From Psychrobacter sp. LV10R520-6 (GTDB taxonomy: Bacteria > Pseudomonadota > Gammaproteobacteria > Pseudomonadales > Moraxellaceae), in NCBI RefSeq assembly GCF_900182925.1, contig NZ_LT900024.1, positions 1,798,001-1,862,000 of the forward strand: a DNA stretch of 64,000 nt, given 5' to 3'. Position 1 is the first letter of the stretch; every line of letters begins with the position of its first letter. The notes under the pieces were generated by a model that was not told where the DNA came from, ran no database searches, and saw only the letters and a list, made by a program, of their open reading frames with translations. The translations under genes and the position numbers were made by a program. Shown here one piece after another: positions 1-8,999 of this stretch.

Positions 1-39
1 GAAGGTGAGCAAAAGTCGTTACGAGTGACCAAGACATAG
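1..39 (+). CDS. possible 3' end of an upstream gene (partial)
   Basis: Frame 1 is open from the first base to a TAG at 37-39, giving about 12 residues ending in RVTKT. The other two frames close sooner. The stretch lies 23 bases before puuD and could be the end of another purine-pathway gene, but it is too short to identify. This is inference from reading-frame openness only. Confidence 0.3.
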   Translation, partial: EGEQKSLRVTKT

Positions 40-62
40 TAATAAAAAAGGACACTTACCGC

Positions 63-1343
63 ATGGGCGCATATTTTCTCGAATGGCTAAGTCTATTTTT
101 CCGCTGGTTCCACGTCATCGCTGGGGTGGCATGGATTGGCGCTTCATTTTATTTTGTATGGCTAGATCTCAGCTTACGCAAGCCGCCACAGTGGAAAACC
201 GACAAGGGCATTTCAGGCGATTTATGGGCGGTACATGGTGGTGGTTTTTACGAAATTGCCAAATACAAGCTCGAACCGGAAGAGATGCCAAAGACGCTGC
301 ATTGGTTTAAATGGGAAGCCTATACCACATGGCTGACCGGTGCGGTCTTGTTGTCTATCGTCTATTATGCCAATGCAACGGCATATCTGATTGATCCAAG
401 CAAAGTTGCATTTACTAATACTGGCGCTATTGCCACCAGCTTACTCTTCTTATTCGGCAGTTACTTTGTTTATGAAGTCATTGTCCGTAGCCGCTTGGGC
501 AAAAACGCGCTAATTTTTAGCTCGCTTATCTTTATTTTATTGATCATTGCCACTTGGGGTTCTTACCAACTGTTTAGTGATCGCGCCGCCTTTATCCATA
601 TCGGTGCCATCTTAGGTACCGTAATGGCCGGTAACGTATTCTTTGGAATTATGCCCGCTCAGCGCGCGCTCGTAGATTGCGTACGCCGCGGTGTCAAACC
701 GGGTAAAGAAGTAGCAGACTTGGCGCTAATGGCCAAAAACCGCTCGCTCATGAATAACTACTTTACCTTACCGCTAATCTTTACCATGATTAGTAACCAT
801 TATCCAATGATGTATTCGCATGCCCAGGGTTGGTTGGTATTGGTATTTGTCGGTATCATTACCGCGACCGTTCGTCACTACTTTAACCAAAAGCATTTGG
901 GTCACAGCAAGCCGCGTTTCTTAGTAATTCCTGCGATAGCAACGGTACTATTAATCATTTGGATGCGTCCAGCACCGATTGAGCCGCTACCGGCTTCTCC
1001 AGTAGTCGCGGTTGTTCCGGTAGCTGATGCTCCGACGGATACGCCACCAGCCGCTGATGCTAATGTAACGACTGCTGGAGCCGTGCCCGTTGCCGCCTCA
1101 GCTGATGATGCCATTATGGGTATTGTACATACACGCTGTAGCGTTTGTCATGCTGCTCAGCCAACGCAGGCAGGCTTTAATGCGCCGCCAGCGGGCATTA
1201 TCATACAGACACCTGAAGATATGAAAATTCACAAAGCTAAAATTGTTACTGCCGTACAGACTGGCTATATGCCACTAGGTAACATCACTCAATTAACGGA
1301 CGAAGAACGTCAACAGGTGTTGGTTTATACTTCAGGACTATAA
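63..1343 (+). CDS. puuD: urate hydroxylase PuuD with C-terminal cytochrome c domain
   Basis: Membrane urate hydroxylase that oxidises urate to 5-hydroxyisourate and passes electrons to the respiratory chain rather than directly to oxygen. About residues 1-305 are strongly hydrophobic with several transmembrane segments and match the urate-oxidase N-terminal membrane family. A Pro/Ala-rich linker (about 305-345) follows. A small cytochrome c domain then carries the heme motif C359-S-V-C362-H363, and a Met in GYMPLG is a likely axial ligand. At 426 residues the length fits the fused form. The ATG at 63 follows an AAAAGGA ribosome site. It is first in a run with allantoinase, allantoicase and ureidoglycolate lyase, which supports the role. 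Enzymes for 5-hydroxyisourate and OHCU breakdown are not in the window. Confidence 0.88.
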   Translation: MGAYFLEWLSLFFRWFHVIAGVAWIGASFYFVWLDLSLRKPPQWKTDKGISGDLWAVHGGGFYEIAKYKLEPEEMPKTLHWFKWEAYTTWLTGAVLLSIVYYANATAYLIDPSKVAFTNTGAIATSLLFLFGSYFVYEVIVRSRLGKNALIFSSLIFILLIIATWGSYQLFSDRAAFIHIGAILGTVMAGNVFFGIMPAQRALVDCVRRGVKPGKEVADLALMAKNRSLMNNYFTLPLIFTMISNHYPMMYSHAQGWLVLVFVGIITATVRHYFNQKHLGHSKPRFLVIPAIATVLLIIWMRPAPIEPLPASPVVAVVPVADAPTDTPPAADANVTTAGAVPVAASADDAIMGIVHTRCSVCHAAQPTQAGFNAPPAGIIIQTPEDMKIHKAKIVTAVQTGYMPLGNITQLTDEERQQVLVYTSGL

Positions 1344-1595
1344 TTAGTCAGAGCTATAGTTTGTCAGAGCTATTATTCTTCAAATCTATAGCTTGACAGC
1401 TGATGTCGAGCGCGCGGTCAGACCGATTTAGGTTGCCGCGTGCTTCATATTATATTGATACGCTAACAAGCTATTCCTGACTTTTCTTGATACTTCTCCA
1501 CCTTATTTCGCTTCACATTATTTTTCTATAAGCTATTTTATTTCGCTTTAAGCTACTCTTTAAGTTACTCTTTAAGTTATAAAGGAACCTTTACA

Positions 1596-2576
1596 ATGAC
1601 TCAAAAAATCACCAGCGACTTTGATCAGGACGCTTATCCTCGCGACCTAAAAGGCTATGGCGATAATCCACCGAAAGCGAATTGGCCGGGCGGTGCAAAA
1701 ATTGCGGTTCAGTTTGTACTGAATATTGAAGAAGGCGCAGAAAATAGCGTCATTCACGGTGACGGTCAATCTGAGCGTTTTTTATCGGATGTCCTAGGCA
1801 CCCCTGAATTTACCAACCGCCACCAGTCTATTGAGTCTGCATTTGAATATGGTAGCCGTGTTGGTGTTTGGCGCGTCCTCGACGTATTTAAAGAATACGG
1901 CTTACCAATCACCACCTTTACTTGTGCTGCCGCTGCTGAAAAAACGCCGCATATTATCGAGCGTATATTAGAAGACGGTCATGAAGTGGCAAGTCATGGT
2001 TTACGCTGGATTACCTACCAGTATATGTATCGTGAGACCGAGCGTGAGCATATTCGCGCTGCCACTCAAATCTTCAATCGCATGCTTGGTGAACAGCCAT
2101 TAGGCTGGTACACGGGTCGTGATAGCCCGAATACGCGTGAGCTGGTCGCCGAACAAGGCGGTTATATTTATGACTCCGACTCTTACGCTGATGAGCTACC
2201 CTACTGGTTAAATGTCAAAGTACAAGACGGCAGCAGTATCACACGCAAGCCACACCTAGTTATTCCCTACACGCTTGAAACCAACGATATGCGTTTTGCC
2301 TCAAGTCCTGGATTTACCCACGCCGAACCTTTTTATCAATATTTAAAAGACAGCTTTGACACTTTGTATGAAGAAGGTGCACACACGCCTAAAATGCTGA
2401 CTATCGGTCTACATTGCCGAATGATTGGTCGTGCTGGTCGTATTCCAGCCCTTAAGAAATTTTTAAAATACATCACCAGTAAGCCCGATGTTTGGGTCTG
2501 TCGCCGCGATGAAATCGCTAAGCACTGGTATGAAAATCATCCAGCGACTGCAAGTAACAGCGCAGATTGGATGTAA
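1596..2576 (+). CDS. puuE: allantoinase PuuE (polysaccharide-deacetylase fold)
   Basis: Hydrolyses allantoin to allantoate. The 326-residue protein has the polysaccharide-deacetylase-like fold of PuuE rather than the metal-dependent amidohydrolase fold of AllB. Recognisable family stretches are the N-terminal YPRDLKGYGDNPP segment, NIEEGAEN, EVASHG near residue 130 and GWYTGRDSPNTREL near 170. An AAAGGAACC ribosome site precedes the ATG. A 252-base gap separates it from puuD; just upstream a short direct repeat, CTCTTTAAGTTA, occurs twice. The position between puuD and alc gives the expected pathway order. Confidence 0.9.
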   Translation: MTQKITSDFDQDAYPRDLKGYGDNPPKANWPGGAKIAVQFVLNIEEGAENSVIHGDGQSERFLSDVLGTPEFTNRHQSIESAFEYGSRVGVWRVLDVFKEYGLPITTFTCAAAAEKTPHIIERILEDGHEVASHGLRWITYQYMYRETEREHIRAATQIFNRMLGEQPLGWYTGRDSPNTRELVAEQGGYIYDSDSYADELPYWLNVKVQDGSSITRKPHLVIPYTLETNDMRFASSPGFTHAEPFYQYLKDSFDTLYEEGAHTPKMLTIGLHCRMIGRAGRIPALKKFLKYITSKPDVWVCRRDEIAKHWYENHPATASNSADWM

Positions 2577-2901
2577 CCACAGAACGTATCATCAATAATC
2601 ATGTAATAGCAATCACGTAATCTAATGGATGATGCGCTCAAGACAGTTTATACCTCAGTTATCTCACTGCTTCAACACTTAATCTAGCGTCCTGTATTTG
2701 CTTAGCTCACATAAGCAAGTATCGGCGATAATCGGCCTGATCGTTTAATAATATGAGCAGCAAACTGCGGATAAACTGCCTAACTGTAACAGTCGTGCAG
2801 CTTAAAAAAAGCTCACGAAGAAAATACGGAATACGGTTATTGACCACTGATGGTCTGTAACTGATAACTTAATAAACAGTACCAATAAAAAAGGAATTAT
2901 T
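2577..2901. other. gene-free stretch between puuE and alc
   Basis: 325 AT-rich bases with no convincing reading frame, hairpin terminator or RNA gene. It ends in the alc ribosome site (AAAAAAGGA). A promoter for alc could lie here, but no clear -35/-10 pair was found. Confidence 0.5.
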
Positions 2902-4005
2902 ATGAGCACCTCGAACACTGGACAAATTATAGAAGCCAACAATCTACCTGAGACCCTGCCAACATTTACCAAAAAAACCAACGTTGCTGACAGCCGTTTA
3001 GGCGCCAAGGCTTTATTTGCAACTGATGACTTCTTTGCTGATAAAAGCCGTATCTTAAATCCTGAATCACCACAATTTATGGTGGGAAAATTCGATGATA
3101 ACGGTAAATGGATGGACGGCTGGGAAACTCGTCGTAAGCGTCATTTAGGTTATGACTACATGATTATCCAACTTGCGCGTCCGACTAAAATCGCCGGTCT
3201 TGATATTGATACCAGCCATTTCACCGGTAACTTCCCGTCATCAGCCAGTGTTGATACCTTATATGCACCAGAGCTGCTAAAGCAAGACGAAACGGCATTG
3301 ACCAAACTTACTAAAGAAGATTGGGATGCTAAAGAATGGGGCACTATCGTTCCTATAACCCCACTACAAGGTCACCATCATGAGTTTGTTGAAATTGATG
3401 ATGAAAAGACTGTCACTCATTTACGTCTAAATATCTATCCAGATGGCGGTGTTGCTCGTTTACGTGTGTATGGCGATATCCAGCTTGATGCTAACGTCAG
3501 CAAGCAAGGCGAAAAAATTGATTTAGCCGGCGCGCTAAATGGTGGCCGTGCTATCGCTAGCAATGATGCTCACTTTGGTGGTGCCAGTAATTTACTATTA
3601 CCAACCAAAGCACCAAACATGGGTGATGGTTGGGAAACTCGTCGTCGCCGTGAGCCAGGTAACGACTGGTGTATTATTGCCCTTGGTCAAGCGGGTATTG
3701 TTGATTCTATTGATATTGATACTGCCCATTTTAAAGGCAACTTCCCTGATCAAGTGTCTATTCAGGCCGTCTATGCGCCAAATACACCAGAGCAAACACT
3801 AGTGACTCAAAGCATGTTTTGGGATACTTTGCTTGAACCACAAAAAACCGTTGCCCATAAAGTGCATACCTTTGGTAAAGACAAGCTTAAATCTGACAAA
3901 CCTATTACTCATATCCGTGTCAACATCTTCCCAGATGGCGGCTTAAGCCGTGTACGCGTTTACGGTAAAGTTGCTAATATTGCTAATAACAAGGCACAGT
4001 CATGA
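2902..4005 (+). CDS. alc: allantoicase
   Basis: Converts allantoate to ureidoglycolate and urea. The protein shows the internal duplication typical of allantoicases. The first repeat has GWETRRKR followed by [11 protein letters not shown], and the second has GWETRRRR followed by [11 protein letters not shown]. Each half ends with a [10 protein letters not shown] or [10 protein letters not shown] segment and RLRVYG or RVRVYG. At 367 residues it is slightly longer than many relatives because of an N-terminal extension. The ATG has a good AAGGA site. Its stop overlaps the start of the ureidoglycolate lyase gene (ATGA), so the two are probably translationally coupled. Confidence 0.92.
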   Translation: MSTSNTGQIIEANNLPETLPTFTKKTNVADSRLGAKALFATDDFFADKSRILNPESPQFMVGKFDDNGKWMDGWETRRKRHLGYDYMIIQLARPTKIAGLDIDTSHFTGNFPSSASVDTLYAPELLKQDETALTKLTKEDWDAKEWGTIVPITPLQGHHHEFVEIDDEKTVTHLRLNIYPDGGVARLRVYGDIQLDANVSKQGEKIDLAGALNGGRAIASNDAHFGGASNLLLPTKAPNMGDGWETRRRREPGNDWCIIALGQAGIVDSIDIDTAHFKGNFPDQVSIQAVYAPNTPEQTLVTQSMFWDTLLEPQKTVAHKVHTFGKDKLKSDKPITHIRVNIFPDGGLSRVRVYGKVANIANNKAQS

Positions 4006-4538
4006 GTACCACAATAATCGCGAAGCCTTTAACCAAATCTGAGTTTGCGCCATATGGTACGGTAATCGAACCGTATGGCAAGGATGAAGCAACGCCTGAA
4101 AACTGCTTTCATATCAATAAAGGTTATGCCTGTCGCCATCATGCTATCGCTGAAGCGTCGCTTGATGGTGGTACGGTTGGCATGAGCATCTTCCGTGCAA
4201 AAATGCGTGAATGCCCGATTGCTTTATCAGTGATGGAATATCATCCGTTTGGGTCGCAAGCGTTCTTTTCGATGACTGGCCAAGACTATATCGTTATCGT
4301 TGCCAAGGCTGGTGAGCCGCCAAAGTCTGCTGATGACTTGACGGTATTCTATGCCAAGTCCAATCAAGGCGTGCAGTATGACCCCAACGTTTGGCATCAC
4401 CCGTTATTAGTACTTGGCAGTGATGCTGACTTTTTAGTCGTTGATCGTATCAATGGCGAAGGCAAAAACTGCTATGAACTTGAGATTGGCGATTGGAATG
4501 TTTGTGTCGAGTTAGAGAGCGAGCAAGTAGCTGTATAG
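4002..4538 (+). CDS. allA: ureidoglycolate lyase
   Basis: Cleaves ureidoglycolate to glyoxylate and urea, the last step encoded here of urate degradation. The 178-residue protein has the compact cupin-like fold of the AllA family, with recognisable [18 protein letters not shown] and [14 protein letters not shown] segments. The last, rich in His and Asp, lies in the region used for substrate binding in the family. The start codon overlaps the alc stop (ATGA). A hairpin terminator follows within about 40 bases, so this gene probably ends the transcript. No urease genes are visible. Confidence 0.9.
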   Translation: MSTTIIAKPLTKSEFAPYGTVIEPYGKDEATPENCFHINKGYACRHHAIAEASLDGGTVGMSIFRAKMRECPIALSVMEYHPFGSQAFFSMTGQDYIVIVAKAGEPPKSADDLTVFYAKSNQGVQYDPNVWHHPLLVLGSDADFLVVDRINGEGKNCYELEIGDWNVCVELESEQVAV

Positions 4539-4574
4539 CTAATACTTCCTATTAATAGTTTTTTATTATATATG

Positions 4575-4607
4575 AGCCAGCTAATTGCGATTAGCTGGCT
4601 TTTTTGT
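4575..4607 (+). terminator. intrinsic terminator after ureidoglycolate lyase
   Basis: A perfect 11-bp stem (AGCCAGCTAAT / ATTAGCTGGCT) closes a TGCG loop and is followed by six T. It is part of a 72-bp repeat that recurs after trpG. Confidence 0.85.
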
Positions 4608-4646
4608 GCCTAAAATTAAACTCCAATAAAATTTTAAGCATAAAAA
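4575..4646 (+). repeat. 72-bp terminator-containing repeat, copy 1
   Basis: From the hairpin through TTTTTTGTGCCTAAAAT and on to the A-run, this matches 7306-7378 with only scattered substitutions. The four-base loop here is TGCG. The other copy has CGCA, its reverse complement, while the flanking sequence keeps the same orientation. The two copies bracket trpR-trpE-trpG. Confidence 0.8.
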
Positions 4647-4709
4647 GCCCATTAATTAATGGCTGTCATTCAACAATAGCAATCATGACAAAAGTTATTA
4701 GTATATGAC

Positions 4710-4741
4710 TTGTCTTTTTTGTACTATCGTACTAGTATGTT
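4710..4741 (+). promoter_or_regulatory. probable trpR promoter with TrpR operator
   Basis: A -35 box TTGTCT (4710-4715) and a -10 box TAGTAT (4733-4738) are 17 bases apart. Overlapping the -10 box is GTACTATCGTACTAGTAT, with GTACT half-sites and a central CTAG. This resembles the GTACT...AGTAC operators bound by TrpR in enterobacteria. It lies about 50 bases before trpR, consistent with autoregulation by tryptophan-bound TrpR. The match is by eye. Confidence 0.5.
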
Positions 4742-4788
4742 GAAACAAACTCATCACTTGCTTACTCCACCTATTAAGACCCCATTTT

Positions 4789-5061
4789 ATGAGCACTGAT
4801 ACTTACCAAAGCCTATTGACCCATCTAGCAAACTGTGATGTCAGCGCGGATATTGACGTCCTATTGAATGCGTTATTGACTGACAAAGAACAGCTCGATA
4901 TCGCCAATCGTATCCGCATCTTTGATTTACTTGAGCGCGGTGTCACCCAACGTGAAATATCTGAGCAGCTTGGTGTCGGTATTGCTACTGTCTCTCGCGG
5001 CGCTAAAGCCATGCAAAATCATGATGTCAGCGACTTATTGATGACGCATCGAAAGCGCTAA
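4789..5061 (+). CDS. trpR: Trp operon repressor-like protein TrpR
   Basis: Small helical tryptophan-responsive repressor of 90 residues, somewhat shorter than the 108-residue E. coli protein. The core LLTDKEQLDIANRIRIFDLL and the helix-turn-helix VTQREISEQLGVGIATVSRGAK align with TrpR helices. The conserved GxGIATxSRG recognition helix spans about residues 62-75. The ribosome site before the ATG is weak. The gene precedes trpE and trpG, and a likely TrpR operator overlaps its own promoter, so it probably controls itself and perhaps the next genes. A YerC-type relative cannot be fully excluded, but the neighbours favour TrpR. Confidence 0.82.
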   Translation: MSTDTYQSLLTHLANCDVSADIDVLLNALLTDKEQLDIANRIRIFDLLERGVTQREISEQLGVGIATVSRGAKAMQNHDVSDLLMTHRKR

Positions 5062-5132
5062 TAAATAGAATTCTCATTTAAATTATACTCATTTTTTACC
5101 TCATAAATAACAGACTTACTTTGGACCCTGTC

Positions 5133-6551
5133 ATGACTTCTCCTACCCCACATTATATTCAGCCCGCGCCCATTGATATCCCAAGCAAGCCCCAGCGTAT
5201 TAAACTTACTCAAGATATTGACTTCTTTGCCTTATTCAAACGCATTGAAAGCGCTTTTGAGACTTGCTATTTGCTCGAATCATTGGGTGAAGAAAGCCAC
5301 ATTTCACGCCATCATGCCATTGGTTTTGATCCGGTCATGACCATCACCGCCATTGACCGTACCACTCTCGCGATTACGGATAACAAAACGGCTGAGACCA
5401 CCTGCTATAAAACCGACAACCCTTACCAATTGCTGCGTGAGATTACCCCTCAGCACGTCATCGCCCGTGATCAAACTGGGGGTTTAGTCGGCTATTTGGG
5501 CTATGACAGTGTCAACTTTTTTGAACCGAGCTTGGATGCCAAGACCAACGAACATTTTGAGCCGTTTAAGTTTGGGGTATATTTGGATGGATTGACACTG
5601 GATAAAATGACAGGAGAAATCTTCTATTTTTATTACCCAACGGACAATCAGAACAATCGTATTGAGCAAATAACCGCTTTGCTTGATACCCCAATTCCAA
5701 CTTACACGCCACCAATAGTTGAGTTTTTAGGGGATGGTATGAGCCAAGAGGCACATGCTTGCGCCGTGACGAAAGTTAAAGAAGACATCATTGCTGGTCG
5801 TATATTTCAATGTGAGGTGGGATTTAAGTCACATTATCGAATTAGCGGCGCGCACATGCCCATTTATGAAAAGCTGCGCGTGGTCAATCCATCTCCGCAC
5901 ATGTATTTTATGAAGTTTGGACGACAGCGCATTATTGGGGCTTCCCCTGAGCTGTTATTCCGCTTACGCCAAGGTGAAATGGAGACCTATCCGCTAGCAG
6001 GCACTGCCAAACGTGGCGCCAATCAAATCGAGGACCGCCAGTTGGCACGCGCTCTATTAAACGACGCCAAAGAGATAGCCGAACACAACATGCTGGTGGA
6101 TTTGCATCGCAACGATATCGGACGCGTGGCACGATTTGGCACGGTCAAAGTCCGCAGTCTGATGGATATCAAACGCTATTCACACGTCCAGCATATCTCC
6201 TCTGAAATCGTTGGTATTTTGCATCCTAATGAGGATATGTTTAGCGCACTTGCCAGTAATTTCCCTGCGGGCACGTTGTCAGGCGCTCCTAAGATTGAAG
6301 CGATTAAAGTTATTAATGAGCTTGAGCCAGATGGTCGCGGTGCCTATGGTGGAGCGTTGGGCGCTTTTAATTTTAATGGGGACTGTATCTTTGCCATTCC
6401 CATTCGCAGCCTGTTCATCAATGGCGATTCGGCCTATGCCCAAACTTGCGGCGGCAATGTCTATGACTCCAATCCAGCGGATGAATATTTAGAAATCCAA
6501 CGCAAGCTGTCGGCTATGAAAGTGGTATTAGATAGCTTCATCAATCCGTGA
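5133..6551 (+). CDS. trpE: anthranilate synthase component I
   Basis: Chorismate-binding subunit that, with the TrpG glutaminase, makes anthranilate. Family motifs are PLAGTAKRG (Ala as in TrpE, where PabB has a Lys in PIKGT), HNMLVDLHRNDIGR, FPAGTLSGAPKI and YGGALGAFNF. An LLES motif near residue 48 is where tryptophan feedback inhibition acts in TrpE. The reading frame could begin at a TTG (5121). The ATG at 5133 is preferred because a TGGA ribosome-like site lies just before it, giving 472 residues. trpG follows after 34 bases. trpD and trpC are not in the window. The compact sequence resembles the archaeal-type TrpE group. Confidence 0.85.
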   Translation: MTSPTPHYIQPAPIDIPSKPQRIKLTQDIDFFALFKRIESAFETCYLLESLGEESHISRHHAIGFDPVMTITAIDRTTLAITDNKTAETTCYKTDNPYQLLREITPQHVIARDQTGGLVGYLGYDSVNFFEPSLDAKTNEHFEPFKFGVYLDGLTLDKMTGEIFYFYYPTDNQNNRIEQITALLDTPIPTYTPPIVEFLGDGMSQEAHACAVTKVKEDIIAGRIFQCEVGFKSHYRISGAHMPIYEKLRVVNPSPHMYFMKFGRQRIIGASPELLFRLRQGEMETYPLAGTAKRGANQIEDRQLARALLNDAKEIAEHNMLVDLHRNDIGRVARFGTVKVRSLMDIKRYSHVQHISSEIVGILHPNEDMFSALASNFPAGTLSGAPKIEAIKVINELEPDGRGAYGGALGAFNFNGDCIFAIPIRSLFINGDSAYAQTCGGNVYDSNPADEYLEIQRKLSAMKVVLDSFINP

Positions 6552-6585
6552 ATTAATTGTTTTTTTACCAAAGAGTTTATTGCTA

Positions 6586-7242
6586 ATGAATGTTTTAATT
6601 ATTGATAACCACGACTCGTTCACTTTTAATCTTTATCAGTATGTGGGCGAGATTTTGCAGACTATGGACAATCAGGAAAATTTCACGGTCATCGTAAAGC
6701 GTAATAATGAGATTAGTTTGGCAGATGTGCACGCTATGAATCCTGATAGAATCATCATATCACCGGGTCCTGGCGCGCCGGATAATCCTGCCTATTTCGG
6801 TATTTGTGCTGAAGTAATTGCAGTCCTTGGTAAGACCACGCCACTATTGGGCGTCTGTTTAGGTATGCAGGGCATCGCTCAGGTGTTCGGTGGTCAAGTT
6901 ATCCGTGCCAGTGTGCCGATGCACGGTAAAGTGTCAGCCATTCGTCACGATAGTGCAGGCCTCTATCAAGGATTGCCGCAGGAGATTGACATCATGCGCT
7001 ACCATTCACTGATGGTACAAGCGCATGAGCTACCGGACTGCTTACAGATTACCGCCGTCGTCTCCAATGCCAATAAGGCTCATTTAAGTATGGCTGAGGC
7101 TGCTGATGCGGGTGATGAGATTATGGGAGTACGTCACAAAGACTATCCTATCCAAGGGGTTCAGTTTCATCCTGAATCGTTTGCTACTGAAGGTGCTAAA
7201 CGCTTGCTCACTAACTTTTTGTTGCAAGTAGATTCCTTATAA
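6586..7242 (+). CDS. trpG: anthranilate synthase component II (glutamine amidotransferase)
   Basis: Class I glutamine amidotransferase that supplies ammonia to TrpE. The catalytic triad is visible: C91 in GVCLGMQ, and H195 and E197 in FHPESF. The oxyanion GPGAP motif is at about residues 61-65. A TTG six bases upstream is in frame, but the ATG at 6586 starts the usual NVLIIDNHDSFT N-terminus and has AAAGAG upstream. At 218 residues it is a normal length for a free-standing subunit. It follows trpE closely on the same strand and is followed by a terminator. A shared role in p-aminobenzoate synthesis (PabA) is possible. Confidence 0.87.
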   Translation: MNVLIIDNHDSFTFNLYQYVGEILQTMDNQENFTVIVKRNNEISLADVHAMNPDRIIISPGPGAPDNPAYFGICAEVIAVLGKTTPLLGVCLGMQGIAQVFGGQVIRASVPMHGKVSAIRHDSAGLYQGLPQEIDIMRYHSLMVQAHELPDCLQITAVVSNANKAHLSMAEAADAGDEIMGVRHKDYPIQGVQFHPESFATEGAKRLLTNFLLQVDSL

Positions 7243-7305
7243 TAAAGCGTCAAATTTAGATTGAGATAAAAGTAAAAAAAGCATGGCAAATCTGTTAATT
7301 AAAAA

Positions 7306-7337
7306 AGCCAGCTAATCGCAATTAGCTGGCTTTTTTG
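7306..7337. terminator. bidirectional terminator between trpG and the ABC transporter
   Basis: The perfect 11-bp stem AGCCAGCTAAT / ATTAGCTGGCT has a CGCA loop, with six A before it and six T after it. It can therefore end both trpG (+) and the converging transporter operon (-). Confidence 0.85.
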
Positions 7338-7378
7338 TGCCTAAAATCAAACTCCAATCAAATTTTAAGTGTAAAAAA
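7306..7378 (+). repeat. 72-bp terminator-containing repeat, copy 2
   Basis: Second copy of the element at 4575-4646, same orientation. The stem arms are identical and the downstream 45 bases differ at only a few positions. The loop is the reverse complement of that in copy 1. Confidence 0.8.
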
Positions 7379-7442
7379 TTCCCTCATTTATATAAATAAA
7401 GAGATTTTTTAGCAACTACTACGACGGCAGATTGTTCAGAAA

Positions 7443-8186
7443 CTACTCACCGATACGCTGTAGAAACTCTTGGGTACGTGGATGCGTAGATAACTCAAAC
7501 ATCTGCTCAGCGCTACCTTCCTCGACCACATGTCCATCTTCAATAAGTACCACATGATCTGCTACATCACGAGCAAAGTTAATCTCATGAGTGACCACTA
7601 CCATTGTCCAGCCTTCGGACGCCAGCTGCTTCATAGTCGCTAAAACGTATTGAACCAATTCTGGATCCAGCGCTGAGGTCGGCTCATCAAACAATAGTAA
7701 CGAAGGCTCGATAGCGAGTGCACGAGCAATACCAATCCGCTGCTGCTGACCGCCAGATAACTGAAAAGGATATAAATCAGCTTTATCCGACAGGCCCACT
7801 TTCTTAAGTAGTGCCAATGCTTGTTTGCGACCTTCTGCTTTACTTTTACCTTGTACCACTACCGGCCCTAAGGTTAAGTTCTCAAGTGCGGTCTTATGCG
7901 GAAATAAATTATAAGACTGAAATACCATACCCGACTTACGTTGTAACGCTAATAAGGTTTTCTTCTTAGGCTTAGTGACGAAGTCTACCGTTAAGCTGCC
8001 ATCATCAAAGGCAATGACCCCTTGATCAGGAATTTCGAGCGCATTTAGACAGCGCAGAAATGTTGTTTTTCCTGAACCTGACGGCCCTAATATCACCACC
8101 ACCTTACCTTTATGAATGGTCAAATCAATGCCTTTAAGCACCTGATTGCTACCAAAGGCTTTATGAATATTATTGACTTGAATCAT
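7443..8186 (-). CDS. amino-acid ABC transporter ATP-binding protein (cystine type)
   Basis: ATPase of a polar amino-acid importer. The Walker A motif GPSGSGKT is at residues 34-41, the ABC signature LSGGQQQR at 143-150 and Walker B LLLFDEPTSALDP at about 163-175, followed by a switch His in VVVTHE. At 247 residues it is typical of the GlnQ/HisP/TcyN group. It is last in a minus-strand set, downstream of a permease and a binding protein whose sequence resembles cystine-binding proteins. The 90-base gap from the permease contains no gene. Confidence 0.87.
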   Translation of the reverse strand: MIQVNNIHKAFGSNQVLKGIDLTIHKGKVVVILGPSGSGKTTFLRCLNALEIPDQGVIAFDDGSLTVDFVTKPKKKTLLALQRKSGMVFQSYNLFPHKTALENLTLGPVVVQGKSKAEGRKQALALLKKVGLSDKADLYPFQLSGGQQQRIGIARALAIEPSLLLFDEPTSALDPELVQYVLATMKQLASEGWTMVVVTHEINFARDVADHVVLIEDGHVVEEGSAEQMFELSTHPRTQEFLQRIGE

Positions 8187-8276
8187 AAAAATTCCTATTG
8201 CGCGTGTCTTGATTGTTGTGCTGGTTTTAACTATAGCGAAGGTATTGATAGCAATACGGTGAGGCTGATAAATGAT

Positions 8277-8999
8277 TTATTTGGCAACATAGCGATCAAG
8301 TCTGGTCTCAAGCCTGCCTTGGATAAAGGTTAGGAACAAACAAATACCCCAATAGATAACCGCCGCTTCGGTATAGACCAGCATAAACTCATAGTTACGC
8401 GCGGTGATAATTTGCGCCTGCTTAAATAGCTCAGTGACCAACACTAAGGATGCCAAAGACGTTTCTTTTACCAGACTAATAAAAGTATTGGATAACGGCG
8501 GTACCGAGACTCGCAGCGCTTGTGGCAAAATCACATGTCGAAAGGTTTGTAGATAAGTCAGCCCGACTGTCGAACCAGCCTCCCACTGCCCTTTTGGAAT
8601 GGACAAAATAGACGCGCGCACGGTCTCTGATGCATAAGCACCAATATTGAGTGAAAAGGCAATAATTGCGGACGGAAATGGATCGAGTTTGAGTCCTATG
8701 CTGGGTAGACCATAAAAGATAATAAACAGCTGCACCAACATCGGCGTGCCGCGAATGGCAGAGACGTAAATCCGCGCAATGCGATAAATAATCTCATGCC
8801 ATATGCTGGCGCGTGGCACGATACGAATCAGCGCCACGCTCAAGGCAATACACATACCTATCGCAAAGGAGATTAATGCCAGCGGTATCGAGTAATAAAT
8901 ACCGCCTTTGAGCATTGGCCAGAACGAAGTGATGACAATATGCGCCCGATCAGGGCTCATAAATGGCAATAATGCCAATAGTTCAGCTAACCATGTCAT
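8277..8999 (-). CDS. amino-acid ABC transporter permease (cystine type)
   Basis: Inner-membrane permease of the HisM/GlnP family, 240 residues with about five hydrophobic segments. The permease-ATPase coupling (EAA) loop is visible around [23 protein letters not shown]. The segment [17 protein letters not shown] is characteristic of polar amino-acid permeases. Its ATG shares one base with the stop of the binding-protein gene (TAATG), so translation of the two is probably coupled. Substrate is inferred from the binding protein. Confidence 0.87.
   Translation of the reverse strand: MTWLAELLALLPFMSPDRAHIVITSFWPMLKGGIYYSIPLALISFAIGMCIALSVALIRIVPRASIWHEIIYRIARIYVSAIRGTPMLVQLFIIFYGLPSIGLKLDPFPSAIIAFSLNIGAYASETVRASILSIPKGQWEAGSTVGLTYLQTFRHVILPQALRVSVPPLSNTFISLVKETSLASLVLVTELFKQAQIITARNYEFMLVYTEAAVIYWGICLFLTFIQGRLETRLDRYVAK

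Noticed and set aside
902-1114. Open frame antisense to the puuD Pro/Ala linker
   Set aside because: Low-complexity mirror of the linker codons; no ribosome site or independent support.
1344-1420. Repeated GTCAGAGCTAT and a partly matching CTATAGCTTGA after puuD
   Set aside because: Forms only an imperfect hairpin with no T run; not a convincing terminator or operator.
5932-6132. Antisense frame inside trpE
   Set aside because: Shadow of a strongly conserved trpE segment.
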